Below, piece by piece: positions 45,340-56,572 of a stretch of 64,000 bases of DNA. Position 1 is the stretch's first letter; each line of letters begins with the position of its first letter. Where the stretch lies: the NCBI GenBank assembly GCA_963931865.1, contig OZ007513.1, positions 124,001 to 188,000 of the forward strand, written 5' to 3'. This DNA comes from Axinella damicornis. Taxonomy: Eukaryota > Porifera > Demospongiae > Axinellida > Axinellidae. Both the position numbers and the translations under genes were made by a program. Under the pieces are notes generated by a model. It searched no databases and was not told the DNA's origin. It worked only from the letters and a program-made list of their open reading frames with translations.

Positions 45340-46034
45340 CTGCATAGAGTAGCAACAAAGGAATGGAAGACATAGCTGCGACATATTTGTGGCTTAAATC
45401 ATAAGCCAGTCATTCGAATACCTATACACGTGCAGACAATTGAGGGTACACACACAGGGTATACATACATCTTGTACATAGCATGAATAGGCAGTACACA
45501 GAAGTTGGCTTTCACCATAATGCTATATAGCACGTAGCTATTCACTCATCAACGTGCTGAAGGTCTGAGTCAAAGGCGTAGACAAGTTTGTAACAGTAGG
45601 GGGTGTTGGGATGTGTGGATTCGAGCGTGAGACTGAAAAGATCATGCACTCAAAGCATGCAATTCTTTAGGCCTCCACACAATGCTGCCGTATGCTTTGT
45701 GATATAATGGTAGCCAATAACAGTGTCATACATGCGTACAGGTGAATGTAGCACACGTCCTGGAACTTTGGAATTGGCGAGAATGTTAAAATATTTCACA
45801 GGAGCCACTGCTGCCCAAGAACCGTTCAAATTTGTCAATGGGGTTAATGGTTCGAACAAATTTCATGTTCTGGTGTGCAATGGGGTGGTGATGGAATTAT
45901 ATTAGTTCAAAGCAATACACAGACCAGAGCTGCGATTGTGGACTGGCTGGCGAGAAACAGGACTCAGTAGGGCCCATCCTATATACCCATACATAGTCGT
46001 GTCAAAGATAATCAACAAAGGAAAAGAAAAACAA
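45340..46034. other. No gene seen
   Basis: Short overlapping frames on both strands near 45650-45905 have no recognisable content. Confidence 0.4.
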
Positions 46035-46039
46035 GTGTC

Positions 46040-46258
46040 CCTCTAGGAACAAAAAAAAATACCCCTTAGAAAGAAACAAAAGGAAGAAAAGAAAAAAGAA
46101 AAAAATGGAACCCCCCCCCCCCCCCCCCCCCCAGCAACGCACCCATCCCTCCGTGACAGGTCAGACACCGAAGTGTGCTGCCTCAGGAGCGTTGGATAGG
46201 CGTGACTGGGATCACAGGAGGCCAACCTGCTTTGCCCAGAACAACCTTTAGCTTCGGT
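46040..46258 (-). mobile_element. SINE-like element, 5'-truncated copy
   Basis: On the minus strand the stretch from 46258 (GATCACCGAAGC) to CTGACCTGTCACGGAGGGAT and a T-rich 3' end matches the element at 46870-47160. A C run (46111-46132) interrupts it near the 3' end. Confidence 0.6.
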
Positions 46259-46269
46259 GATCGAGGGAA

Positions 46270-46378
46270 CCAGTGTCATGGGAAAGTATAGGGACCCCCA
46301 AAATGGGGACCCGGGTCCCCATTTTCATCGGAGTATGGGGACCCGGGTCCCCATTTTCATCGGAGTATGGGGACCCCT
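46270..46378. repeat. 39-bp tandem repeat (GGGGACCCGGGTCCCCATTT)
   Basis: Two complete and two partial units, each containing the palindrome GGGGACCCGGGTCCCC. Confidence 0.9.
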
Positions 46379-46869
46379 CTATGACAGATGGTTAACAATG
46401 GGAAAATGGGGAACCAACAATATAATTAGGTTGGAATTCAGACCTATGCAAGGCCTCTCACAACAGTTAGTCACTAACCATGCATGCATGCAGTTACTTT
46501 TTGAAAATGGTAGCACGTTATATAGCTAGTAATAGCTCGACGTTATCTTTGATGAGGATCTTAATTCAATAGCAAGCTGGTCGGAGCATCGATCCCTCTC
46601 CAGATTGCTAGAATGGTCATAGCGAGATTTATAGCTAGCTAGCTACTGAGTCAGAATCAGCTAGTGAGTACACTATAGCCTAGCCTGCATGCAAGACAGT
46701 GAGGAGACCCAGTGAGTGGCTATTATTAGCTGCTATAATTAAGCAGTGTCAGACAGTTTAATATGGAAAAAAAAACAAGCCTATCAGCTTACCTCCATGA
46801 ATGAACGAACGAATTAAGAAAAAAAAGAAAAGAGAAGAAAGGGGGGGGAAAAAAGAGAAGAAAAAAAAA

Positions 46870-47160
46870 GGAAAAAAATACAACCTAGCAACAACCCATC
46901 CCTCCGTGACAGGTCAGACACCGAAGTGTAAGCCTCAGGAGCGCTGGATAGGCGCCGGTGACTGGAATCACAGGAGGCTACCTGCTTTCAACCAGAACAC
47001 CTTTCTTTAGCTTCGGTGGTCAGATGGGAACCGGCGTACTCAAGCTGCTAGGCGGGGAAGTCAGGAACCGGTGTGTACGGAGTGGCCCAGACTCGTACTC
47101 GGTTATTGGGGAGACGAACACTCAACCCCCAGGCTGTAAAGCAAGTGCTTAGCGAGTGTG
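46870..47160 (-). mobile_element. tRNA-derived SINE-like element
   Basis: The minus strand begins near 47155 with GGGATGGCACACTCGCTAAG, followed by GTGTTCGTCTCC, a poor A/B-box pair. It continues through AAAGCAGGTAGCCTCC to CTGACCTGTCACGGAGGGAT and a T-rich tail near 46870. A second copy lies 0.6 kb away. Family not identified. Confidence 0.5.
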
Positions 47161-47320
47161 CCATCCCGACATCCCGCCAAAACTTGCTACAAATTCAGTA
47201 TTTAAACCCGCTTCCGGTTGCGCGCGCCCCTCGGGCAAAGGTCACGCATGCGCGTGTGGTCAAGCAAGTTTGAACTTGGAGAAGCGGGCGGGAGGCTAAA
47301 CTCAGCTCGCTTGCTGATAG

Positions 47321-47778
47321 ACCTTTGATAGGGTCGGTGTGAACTGTCGGCTTGTCAAGATCCGCCACTAAGCCTAACCAGCTCAGCTAGTTTGTCTTAC
47401 AGCCGATAGGGCCGTGTACTGTGTGTGCAGCTAGCTAGCTACTGGGAGGCTAGCTACTAGCCTCGTTCCCATGTCTCGCGCCTGGGAACGAACGAGGCTA
47501 GCTAGCTAGCTACATACATATATACACAGCACAACTGAGTCTGTACATACGTATACTAGCCATCCTTTGGTGGAAGGGTGAGGGCAGTATTCTGCCATTG
47601 CATCACACGTGAAGGATTCTATTCAACTGTGGCAAATATAAGGAGTGTATAATGTATAGTGCATTCATTGGGGTCCGTCTGTAACAAGCAAAGCCACCAC
47701 CATTGGAGACTTTGCACACCTTAGGGATCAGTGGCGGATCTTGACAAGCCGACAGTTCACACCGACCCTATCAAAGGT
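47321..47778. mobile_element. 458-bp element with about 48-bp TIRs
   Basis: The left end ACCTTTGATAGGGTCGGTGT... CAAGATCCGCCAC is exactly inverted at the right end. No coding frame. A TAGCCTC foldback (47458-47500) sits inside it. Confidence 0.85.
47449..47509. mobile_element. 43-bp TAGCCTC foldback nested in the 458-bp element
   Basis: Element 47458-47500 (TAGCCTCGTTCCC... GGGAACGAACGAGGCTA) is flanked by GCTAGCTAC on the left and GCTAGCTAG on the right, an 8-of-9 match within a GCTA-rich stretch. Confidence 0.65.
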
Positions 47779-48407
47779 TAATTGGCCCCTCCATCCTTCA
47801 GTTCAGAGCAGTAACTGTAATATTGTGTGCACAGCATTCAATATCTTTAAGACGTCTAATTCTGCATGATTATAATAAACACGTGATGTTGTCTAGAATT
47901 TTCCACCCCTATTACCGGTACAAAAGTAACCATTACACCTTGAATTTGTAATTGCCCTAAACGTTATCAATGTAATGGTGATTTACAATAAGTGTTTCAG
48001 GTATGGAGATTCATGTAGAAATATTAGACGACATTATATTATTAGTTCAGCACTCTCGAGGGGCAATGCAAAGGCGGAATAATCATACTGAGCCTCCATC
48101 CGAAGCTACAAACATGCACCCTCACTGAACTTGTGGACAGTGGCCCCGCTATCTCGATCCTCCAACTAGTGTAGAAGTGCCCTTGGGTCTTTATTGCGCA
48201 AGCTGTTTGAAGGTAGGCAGCAGTTTAGTAAACAGCTCAATAAAAGCAAACTGGATGACCAAAGGGACTCCGAAGGTATGCCGCCATTCCTTATTTTCAA
48301 GGTCAGTTATCCAGTTTTAATAGGGGGTGGTTACAGTAAAAGAATGAATTGCATCAAGAATTTGGTAGTATAGTCTGAAGTGGTGATGGTGGTCAACCAC
48401 TGTGATG
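47779..48407. other. 3' flank of the snRNP gene; no gene seen
   Basis: No exon could be supported. The convergent space includes AATAAA-like signals on both strands. Confidence 0.4.
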
Positions 48408-50309
48408 CTATTTCTTTGCGTATGCGATGCTCATCGCACATGTGGGTGTGATCTTGAACCCCTGGAGCGAGTTCTTTGCCTCGCTTGACTGCAGCTCTGA
48501 CTCGAACTCTACAAAGGCAATGTCACTTCTACCAGGGACCAGTCGAACCTCCTTGAAGCCAGGGAACCTGGGTGTTGAGTGTGTGGAGGGAAGGAGGGTA
48601 AGGGAGGGGGGTAAGGGTGGGGTGTGGAGGGAATGAGGGTAAGGGTGGGGTGTGGAGGGAAGAGTGGGGTGTGTGGGGTGTGGAGGGAAGGAGGGTAAGG
48701 GTGGGGTGTGGAGGGAAGGAGGGTAAGGGTGGGGTGTGGAGGGAAGGAGGGTAAGGGTGGGGTGTGGAGGGAAGGAGGGTAAGGGTGGGGTGTGGAGGGA
48801 AGGAGGGTAAGGGTGGGGTGTGGAGGGGAGGAGGGTAAGGGTGGGGTGTGGAGGGAAGGAGGGTAAGGGTGGGGTGTGGAGGGAAGGAGGGTAAGGGTGG
48901 GGTGTGGAGGGAAGGAGGGTAAGGGTGGGGTGTGGAGGGAAGGAGGGTAAGGGTGGGGTGTGGAGGGAAGGAGGGTAAGGGTGGGGTGTGGAGGGAAGGA
49001 GGGTAAGGGTGGGGTGTGGAGGGAAGGAGGGTAAGGGTGGGGTGTGGAGGGAAGGAGGGTAAGGGTGGGGTGTGGAGGGAGAGGAAAAGATGTTTCTCTG
49101 TGGGTGACTCATACTTGTCAAACAGGTTTGATGGACAGCATTATCAAATTACATGTGTGTGTCTGTGTGTGAGGTCAACGGAAACACTAGTTCATCTCAT
49201 GAATGAGAAAGGGTGCTGAAGGCACACTAACTACAGACAAGACACCAGCTGATTGAGATGGAGATCTAGGCCTGGGATGTAGTGTGGTGGTCAGCAAACA
49301 ACAAGAGGGACAGGTGGATGAGGGGCAGTAGCTGAGTGACAGGTGGATGAGGGGCAGTAGCTGAGTGACAGGTGGATGAGGGGCAGTAGCTGAGTGACAG
49401 GTGGATGAGGGGCAGTAGCTGAGTGACAGGAGGATGAGGGGCAGTAGCTGAGTGACAGGTGAATGAGGGGCAGTAGCTGAGTGACAGGTGGATGAGGGGC
49501 AGTAGTTGAGTGACAGTAGCTGAGTGACAGGTGGATGAGGGACAGTAGCTGAGTGACAGGAGGATGAGGGGCAGTAGTTGAGTGACAGGTGGATGAGGGG
49601 CAGTAGCTGAGTGACAGGTGGATGAGGGACAGTAGCTGAGTGACAGGAGGATGAGGGGGCAGTAGCTGAGTGACAGGTGAATGAGGGGCAGTAGCTGAGT
49701 GACAGGTGGATGAGTGACAGTAGCTGAGTGACAGGTGGATGAGGGACAGTAGCTGAGTGACAGGAGGATGAGGGGCAGTAGTTGAGTGACAGGTGGATGA
49801 GGGGCAGTAGCTGAGTGACAGGTGGATGAGGGGCAGTAGCTGAGTGACAGGTGAATGAGGGGCAGTAGCTGAGTGACAGGTGGATGAGGGACAGTAGCTG
49901 AGTGACAGGTGGATGAGGGGCAGCAGCTGAGTGACAGGTGGATGAGGGACAGTAGCTGAGTGACAGGTAGATGAGGGACAGCAGCTGAGTGACAGGTGGA
50001 TGAGGGGCAGCAGCTGAGTGACAGGTGGATGAGGGACAGTAGCTGAGTGACAGGTGGATGAGGGGCAGTAGCTGAGTGACAGGTGGATGAGGGGCAGTAG
50101 CTGAGTGACAGGTGGATGAGGGGCAGTAGCTGAGTGACGGGTGGATGAGGGGCAGCAGCTGAGTGAGGGAAGCTACACACAGTTGATTAAGATATACTTA
50201 CTGCTGGAAGAGCATGGACAGCATCATCTCGTTGGTCTCCTCAGGAAGGCTGGTTAGGAAGAGGATCTTGTTAGGAGCCTCCTTGCCTGAAGGTGGGGCT
50301 CTAGGGACT

Positions 50310-50355
<46 letters not shown>

Positions 50356-52669
50356 GCACATGTCATGCCATGCCATGTGATTGTGTGTGGCTACGGTTGT
50401 CTCACTGGTGTGTGAAGCCACCTGCTGTGCAGTGGCATGTGTGGCTAATGGTTGCTGCTGCTGGGGAGGAGCCTTGCCAGGTGCCGGCTTCTTCTGAGTG
50501 CCACCCTGTGCCTTTGCTGCTAGAGGAGGAAGAGACATTACAGCATCTCAGCACAGCCTTCGCTCAGTTGTTCAGTACTCACACAACACACGTGGCAGAA
50601 GGCCATCTAAGAAACCAACATGCTTACAAATATGCTGTTGCCGGGAGGGGGTCACATATCAGGCAGAGGCAATCAATTACAAGAAGCCCTGTTTCGATAC
50701 AAACACATGAGCACGCACTAGCACCAGTCTCATCCCCAGACCACACACTTTGATGCACATGGTCTGGGAAGGAGACCCAAGGCAGGGCAGGCCAGTACAG
50801 TACAGTATGGGTCAGTATCACCGTGTACAGTGACCAGGGAGAGTGATTGGACACCATGGGAGACTGCTCTAACACAGTGCTCCCGGGACTGGAGTAAGTC
50901 TCTGTCATTTAGAATAGGAGGTGCGACCTAACCATGACATTACATCACCTTCTTCCAGTTTTCGTTTCTTGACCCTCTCAACGTACGTTCCATCAGCTTT
51001 GGCTACCGTGTCTGACTTCGTCTTTGCATACGATATGCGCTACAGTGATGTGTGTGAGGTGTGAGGGGGAGACGGAGAGGAGGAGCCGTGCAATGCAGTT
51101 AGTACTGCGGGCGCCCCAGTGACACGCAGTGAGCAATGGTTCACACACACAGCAATGACAACTGTCTTGTGTGGATGTGTGAGGTGGGAGCCGTGCAATG
51201 CAGTTAGTACTGCGGGTGCCCCAGTGACACGCAGTGAGCAATGGTTCACACACACAGCAATGACAACTGTCTTATGTGGATGTGTGAGGTGGGAGCCGTG
51301 CAATGCAGTTAGTACTGCGGGTGCCCCAGTGACACGCAGTGAGCAATGGTTCACACACACAGCAATGACAACTGTCTTGTGTGGATGTGTGAGGTGGGAG
51401 CCGTGCAATGCAGTTAGTACTGCGGGTGCCCCAGTGACACGCAGTGAGCAATGGTTCACACACACAGCAATGACTTTTGTGGATGCGTGGTGGGGAGCCG
51501 TGCATTGCAGTCCCTGTGCAATGCAGTCTGTACTATGTGTGTGGTGGGGAGCCGTGCAATGCAGTCCCTGTGCAATGCAGTCTGTACTATGTGTGTGGTG
51601 GGGAGCCGTGCAATGTAGTCCGTACTACAGTAGCAGTGAATAAAAAGTTTACGTTCCGTATTCATACAACGATCATTCTACGGTCCGTTCTGTTCTTACG
51701 CAATCTGCCCATACTACGGTTGCTGAGTCAGCAATTATCGCCGTCGTACTACGTCAGCCCATACTGCGGGCGCCCCAGTGACATCACACAGTTCATCTCC
51801 TTTCCTTGACCACAACTTGCCATGCGATCACTCTGATATCTCCACCAGTGGGCGGGGTCTTAGTGCTCCTAGCCAACTAGTCGCCTACCTTCCCCTCTCT
51901 CCCCTTCTTGCTGTCTCTCTCTCCCCACCTCCCCTCTCTTCTTCTAGCTATCTCACTCCTCCCCATATCTTGCTCCTGCTAGATCCCGCCCCCTCTACAT
52001 CCCCTCCCTCCCTACATCGGTACATCCATGACGGTCCTCACCATTGGTTTGTCGTAGAAGGGGAACCCCTGCATGGATCTGAGGGCGTTTGTTGCACTCG
52101 AGATATCCTTAAATACAACAAATGCTTGACCCCGCATCTTAAATGTCTTTAGAGCAACAATGTCCAGGATAGGCCCAAACTGAGAGAAGATAGCGTAGAG
52201 AGACTTCTTGAGCTCTGTGTATGGATGGTGGGAGGGGGAGGAGGAGGTCATCATTTAAGAGCTGAGGTATGGTAGATTTAGTGTACTGTCGCGAAAGAGC
52301 ACCCATGGGTGGTGCACCTTACATGCTCACCAAACAGGGGGGTGGGTGCAATTTCAAGTGTTTCCACATTCAACCCTCAAAATAGTGCCCACCTTGTTCA
52401 CGTACACACGTAGCAGCAAGCGCGCAAGCGTCAGAGCCTCACAGCACATCTCCGTACACTGCTGGACTCACCAGCAACACCACTGCTCACCATGCCTACC
52501 ATCAAGTGCTCCCACGTGGAGGTCCCGTGTGTCTTTGTCTCACAGGCAAGCCAACGCACACGGACACCATAGATACGGATACATAGGCTCATAGCAAAGT
52601 CATATATGCGTAGAACATCTCAAACTTTCACGAACGCCCTCCATTGCCTGTCACATGAGGCAAGCGCAA

Positions 52670-52700
<31 letters not shown>

Positions 52701-53240
52701 CTCAGCTGTTTCCCAGTGCTAGCACAAGCAAGTAGCAATAAGTGGTGATACAATACAGGCAAAGGCAGCCAAGTGTGAAGTTGCGGTTTCAACTTTGGCA
52801 GCGGAGCTTCGATCAGATAGACAATGCGTTATGGTTCTGGCCAGCACTTACACATACACTAAAGATTATGCATGCATTTAGTTGTGGGGTGGGCGTAGGC
52901 ATATTTCTACAGTGGGCGTATCATTGGGAGATAATGGCACGCCTTATCTTGAAAAGTATGATGATATAAATAGTAACACATCATACGTGTCACATTAGGC
53001 CACACCCATTGCAAGTATTACTGTTTTCTAACCAGATCAAAGAGAACTATGGGCACCACAGTTGAGCACTATGGTAGCAGCTGTAAAAGCATCAGTGGAG
53101 GAGTCAAGAATCATCCTCTTAGCCACTCAACTGCCAAGGAGGCAAATTAAAAATGTAGGCTGGGTGTATTTCTCACCTTCCTTCTTCACCTTCTCATTGA
53201 GGTTGTTGATGTAGAGCGTCTGGTTCGGGGGGTACTCCAT
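48408..53240 (-). CDS. SNRPA: U1A/U2B''-type snRNP RNA-binding protein (complete, six exons)
   Basis: Exons 53240-53177, 52214-52042, 51039-50949, 50519-50406, 50307-50202 and 48567-48408 join in frame to 235 aa. RRM1 shows RNP2 LYINNL, then [23 protein letters not shown]1 RGQAFVVF and [21 protein letters not shown] basic linker ([12 protein letters not shown]) and a Gln/Pro linker follow. RRM2 shows [32 protein letters not shown] and [10 protein letters not shown]. The protein binds U1 snRNA stem-loop II or U2 snRNA in splicing. The length (235) lies between vertebrate U2B'' and U1A, so it may be a single ancestral-type protein doing both jobs, as fly SNF does. The exon 4/5 junction was chosen by frame (CACCA|GTGAGA to CTCCAG|TCC). 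The last intron is filled with two minisatellites. Confidence 0.95.
48590..49083. repeat. 28-bp G-rich minisatellite in last intron of the snRNP gene
   Basis: About seventeen units of GGAGGGTAAGGGTGGGGTGT plus GGAGGGAA. Strongly purine-rich with repeated G triplets, so quadruplex formation is plausible. Confidence 0.95.
49305..50166. repeat. 29-bp minisatellite in last intron of the snRNP gene
   Basis: About thirty units of CAGTAGCTGAGTGACAGGTG plus GATGAGGGG, with variants (AGGATG, GTGAATG, GGGACA) that recur in blocks. The minus-strand frame stays open but lacks coding support; it ends near the exon donor at 50201. Confidence 0.95.
50312..50346. repeat. G homopolymer next to an exon acceptor
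   Basis: On the gene (minus) strand this is a run of about 34 C immediately before the CTCCAG acceptor of the snRNP exon at 50307, and may serve as its pyrimidine tract. Confidence 0.9.
51060..51610. repeat. About 105-bp tandem repeat (four units) and a shorter related array
   Basis: The unit contains GTGACACGCAGTGAGCAATG and GGAGCCGTGCAATGCAGTTA. It is followed at 51480-51610 by about 58-bp units (GGGGAGCCGTGCAATGCAGT). It lies in intron 2 of the snRNP gene. Confidence 0.9.
52670..52700. repeat. G homopolymer (about 31) in intron 1 of the snRNP gene
   Basis: Pure G run; again a C run on the gene strand. Confidence 0.95.
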
Positions 53241-53429
53241 GGCGCAGATGAGTCTGAAACGACGCTAGGGCCAGGGTTAGGGGAGGGTGCCACAACGTGC
53301 AACGTGCTTCCAACGTGGTGGTCTTGAATAATGAAGAGGAAGTTCCGTTCATTTTAGGCGGTTTCTAATGACGTCATTACTGTTCTGCAAGCAAAGTGCT
53401 GGTGCAGTGCGCCTGTGAGATCTCGAGAG
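53241..53429. promoter_or_regulatory. Shared divergent promoter between snRNP and Beclin-1 genes
   Basis: Only 189 bp separate the two start codons, which face away from each other. Both 5' UTRs and both promoters must fit here unless non-coding exons lie further out. TGACGTCA, a perfect CRE palindrome, is at about 53369-53376. No TATA box is evident. Confidence 0.6.
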
Positions 53430-54881
53430 ATGTCGAAAACGACGACCCACGTTAGTTTCGTATGCCAGAAATGTTCCCAGCCCATCAAACTGAATCGGTC
53501 GCTCCAGGCGAAAGCTCTTGTGGAAGTAGCGGCTGATGTCGAGGCTAAGCTTGGCCTGGAGTGGTCAGGGGAAGAAGACACAAGCGAACCCGGACCCAGC
53601 GACCAATCCACCCCCCAACTCGCTGAGGCCGAGGGCGAAGAGGAGGAACAACGACGACAATCCTCATTAGAGACCGATAAAGACCCCAGCGAGCCGGTGG
53701 ATATTAAAGATGGCAACCCCGCCCCTACCTTGAGTTCTATCTCTCCTTCAGTGCAGTTCCGTCTCAGGAAGCATAGAAGCAGTTTGGAAACGGTGTCTGT
53801 AATTTATGAAAGTCTCCCCTCTCTAGCCCCTCGGCAACAGAGCAGAAACACACTCAAGCACATCCAAATTGCCTCCGAAACGTTTAAGATGTTGTCGCTG
53901 CACACCGATGTAGACCATCCGCTCTGTGCCGAATGCCCTGAAGCAATTTTGGACTCGTATGACCAGGAAATTTGCCGCATGGAGGATGCGAAAAAGCACT
54001 ATGAAAGCATGGCTGTTCGGATGCAGAAAGAGGTGGAGGGATACAGATCCGAAATGGAAGAAGTGGACATGGAATTAGAGACTTTGCAAAAGGAAGAGGA
54101 GGAATTGAAGGCCAAGCTGCTGAGAACCGAGGAGCAGAGACAAGAAATTGCAGCTGAATTGGCCAAGCAAAAGGATAAAGAGAGGCAGCTCAAGCAGGAG
54201 GAGGAGGCGTACTGGAGAGAGTTCAATGACCACCAAAGACACATCTTGCAGTTCAAGGACGACCAGATCAGTGTTCACTATCAGCTGCAGTACACAACAG
54301 AGCAACTGACCCGACTGAAGAAGACAAATGTACTGAACAGCGCCTTCCATATATGGCACAATGGTCACTTTGGCACCATAAATGGCCTGAGGCTTGGCAG
54401 ACTGCAAACCGTTCCTGTTGAATGGACTGAAATTAATGCAGCCTGGGGTCAAACCACGTTCCTGCTCAACACCCTTGCTCGAGTTGCCAGGATAAAATTT
54501 GAGCACTTTAAGCTTGTGCCTTATGGAAACCAGTCGTTCATTGAGGATTTGGAAAGTAAGAGGCGGATTCTACCCCTGTACAGTGCATCAGGGCTTCGAC
54601 TCTTCAACGACTCCAAATTTGATGCAGCCATGGTGGCATTTTTAGACTGCTTGAATCAACTTAAGCAGCACATTGAATCGAACAGCCAACCGCATTTTAT
54701 GCTACCATATAAGATAGATAAGGACCGCATTGGAGATGGGAAGGAATTCTATTCGATAAAAACGCAATTCAACACTCCTGAACGATGGACGCGGGCTTTG
54801 AAGTTTGTGCTTACAAACCTTAGATGGGCCTTGACATGGATCGCTGCTAACTCTATTCAGCCTCTCTCAGAGAGTAGCTAA
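53430..54881 (+). CDS. BECN1: Beclin-1 (intronless)
   Basis: An open frame of 483 aa from the ATG at 53430 (a GTG 15 bases earlier is unlikely as start). The N-terminal SFVCQKCSQPIKLNRS has C12 and C15; the partner pair CAEC is at 166-169. A BH3-like stretch (HIQIASETFKMLSLHTDVDH) is at about 144-163. A long coiled coil is at about 175-290. The evolutionarily conserved/BARA domain follows, about 295-478 (FHIWHNGHFGTINGLRLGRL, VEWTEINAAWGQTTFLLNTL, KFDAAMVAFLDCLNQL, YSIKTQFNTPERWTRALKFV). Beclin-1 scaffolds the class III PI3-kinase complexes (VPS34-VPS15 with ATG14 or UVRAG) in autophagy and endosomal traffic. The usual BH3 Gly-Asp is Ser-Glu here, and the aromatic finger is LFN rather than three aromatics including Trp. 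No introns, unlike its neighbours. Confidence 0.97.
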   Translation: MSKTTTHVSFVCQKCSQPIKLNRSLQAKALVEVAADVEAKLGLEWSGEEDTSEPGPSDQSTPQLAEAEGEEEEQRRQSSLETDKDPSEPVDIKDGNPAPTLSSISPSVQFRLRKHRSSLETVSVIYESLPSLAPRQQSRNTLKHIQIASETFKMLSLHTDVDHPLCAECPEAILDSYDQEICRMEDAKKHYESMAVRMQKEVEGYRSEMEEVDMELETLQKEEEELKAKLLRTEEQRQEIAAELAKQKDKERQLKQEEEAYWREFNDHQRHILQFKDDQISVHYQLQYTTEQLTRLKKTNVLNSAFHIWHNGHFGTINGLRLGRLQTVPVEWTEINAAWGQTTFLLNTLARVARIKFEHFKLVPYGNQSFIEDLESKRRILPLYSASGLRLFNDSKFDAAMVAFLDCLNQLKQHIESNSQPHFMLPYKIDKDRIGDGKEFYSIKTQFNTPERWTRALKFVLTNLRWALTWIAANSIQPLSESS

Positions 54882-56572
54882 CTTGTGTGTGTTTCCAATG
54901 GAGTCATGTGTTTTACAGTTCATCTTTATACTGTAGCTCTCAGTGTGCCAGTGCGCATTTTTGTTTGTGCAAAATGTGTACATGCATGTAGACCATGTCA
55001 TCTGAATTGAACACTAGCTGTTGTAATCTACGTACTGTGAACCTAGTGCTGGTTGCACATAATATGTGTGAACAGAGCTAGATTTAGCTACGTCATCCCT
55101 GTGCCCATTAGCTGCAAGCTGATGTGCCTCTCCATAGTAGATGTGCTGCAGTGCATGGCTTGACTCTGATCGCAATCGGTTCTCATGCAGTGCTTAGACT
55201 AATTAACTACTGCAGGATACCACAGCTCCTGGTGCATGCCGGGCTGCAATGACTATAAAACAATTCCATGTGGATATTGGTCCGGCAGGAAGTACATACT
55301 TTAGGTATAGGTACCGGAAATGCGCACGCATCTAGAACCGGCCCTGGCCCTAACCCATTGCCCTACTTCCTGCCAGACCTATATATCCACTTCAAAAACA
55401 ATTTAGTGCAGTCAACTTGTTGCTGGCTGTAGCAAGAAAACCTGTTTCCCCAACAAGGTTTGTTTTGTTAACTTAAAACCATAATACAGTCTCTCAATTT
55501 CACCTGCTTAGCAATAGTTTACATTCCAGAAGTACAAAGCACATGTCGCTTCCGGAAATTAACTGTTTCTCCGTAAATAGAATATACGGTATCCTACCCC
55601 AAAATTGCCGCTTTCTGAAAGAAAGTGTAGAGCTAGTGAGGTATCAGTGCTCTTCACTGCTGTCATTTCTGCCCAGAGTGGTCCATCCAACTTGTTTCGG
55701 ATCGCAGTGCATTGCTGGTGTAGCGCTGAGAAAAGGGGAGATGTCGAACCCGGGTTCCCAGCCGAATAGTAATGCCTGGGGTAAGACGGAACATGTCCGA
55801 CTTTTGCATGCGCCACCTTGAGTGGCAAAGCATGTCTAGCCTTAATGGTAGCGCGCTATCAGTGTGCCACAGTGTATTTCTGTATAGTATGTGGTATGTA
55901 TGTCGTGATTGAAGGAGATCTGTGCGTGTGTGCCCTGTTATTCGTGGCTTTGTGCTATGTGCATTCATTGCTCCCGATTCCATGGAGTTCAACAGCTGGC
56001 ACTAAGCACAATCATGGTGGGATATTTTTGCTTTCGAGATGTTCGTAGGCGTTTGTATGAACGTGAGGATACTGTCGGTGCATAACTCTGTTGTCAGTGG
56101 TAAGGATTACGGATTACCTACCATGGGCAAAGATCCTGTCATTCTGAGATGATCACAGAGCTATAGCCCTGGCCTCTAGGTCCGGCTTTAGTTGAGTTTA
56201 TTGTGCCTGCGCGTGCTATATGCTGCTTTCTGCTACGTGTGTTGCTTCTAGCTTCACTTGTGGCTGACGATCGGCGTAAGTTGCATGCATATGCGTGGTA
56301 ATACCTGCACCACCCCTTTTGCCAGACTGGCCCTGCCCACCGGATCGCGGACTGGACGGCGGCCCACGGAGAGTCAGCGCCAGTGCAGGTACCGTTACAG
56401 CGAAACGACGAATAGCTGGAAGCTACAAGCCGACAGACCGTGCCTGTTGGTTCAGCCGTAGGCCTATGGCTCAGCACAGCGCGGTCCTAGCGATATCAGT
56501 ACTCGTAACGACCGGTTTGCGCAGCGGCGGCCTTGTAGTGCGAAAACTCGTCCGCGTACACAGCGCTCCTTC
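54882..56572. other. Intergenic between Beclin-1 and RING genes
   Basis: The Beclin-1 3' UTR probably begins here. A foldback is at about 55268-55390 (GGATATTGGTCCGGCAGGAAGT, inverted near 55367-55390). Short frames on both strands at 55540-56480 have no recognisable content. Confidence 0.45.

Noticed and set aside
48408..49121. 237-codon frame with Pro-His-Thr-Leu repeats joined to the last snRNP exon
   Set aside because: Only the last 160 bases belong to the snRNP gene. The repeat part is the intron minisatellite read through a clear CCCAG acceptor.
49266..50180. 304-codon minus frame of [14 protein letters not shown] repeats
   Set aside because: A 29-bp array gives this pattern through frame cycling; it is intronic and lacks coding support.
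53415..53429. Beclin-1 start at the upstream GTG
   Set aside because: The first ATG (53430) gives the expected N-terminus; the earlier codon is not an ATG.
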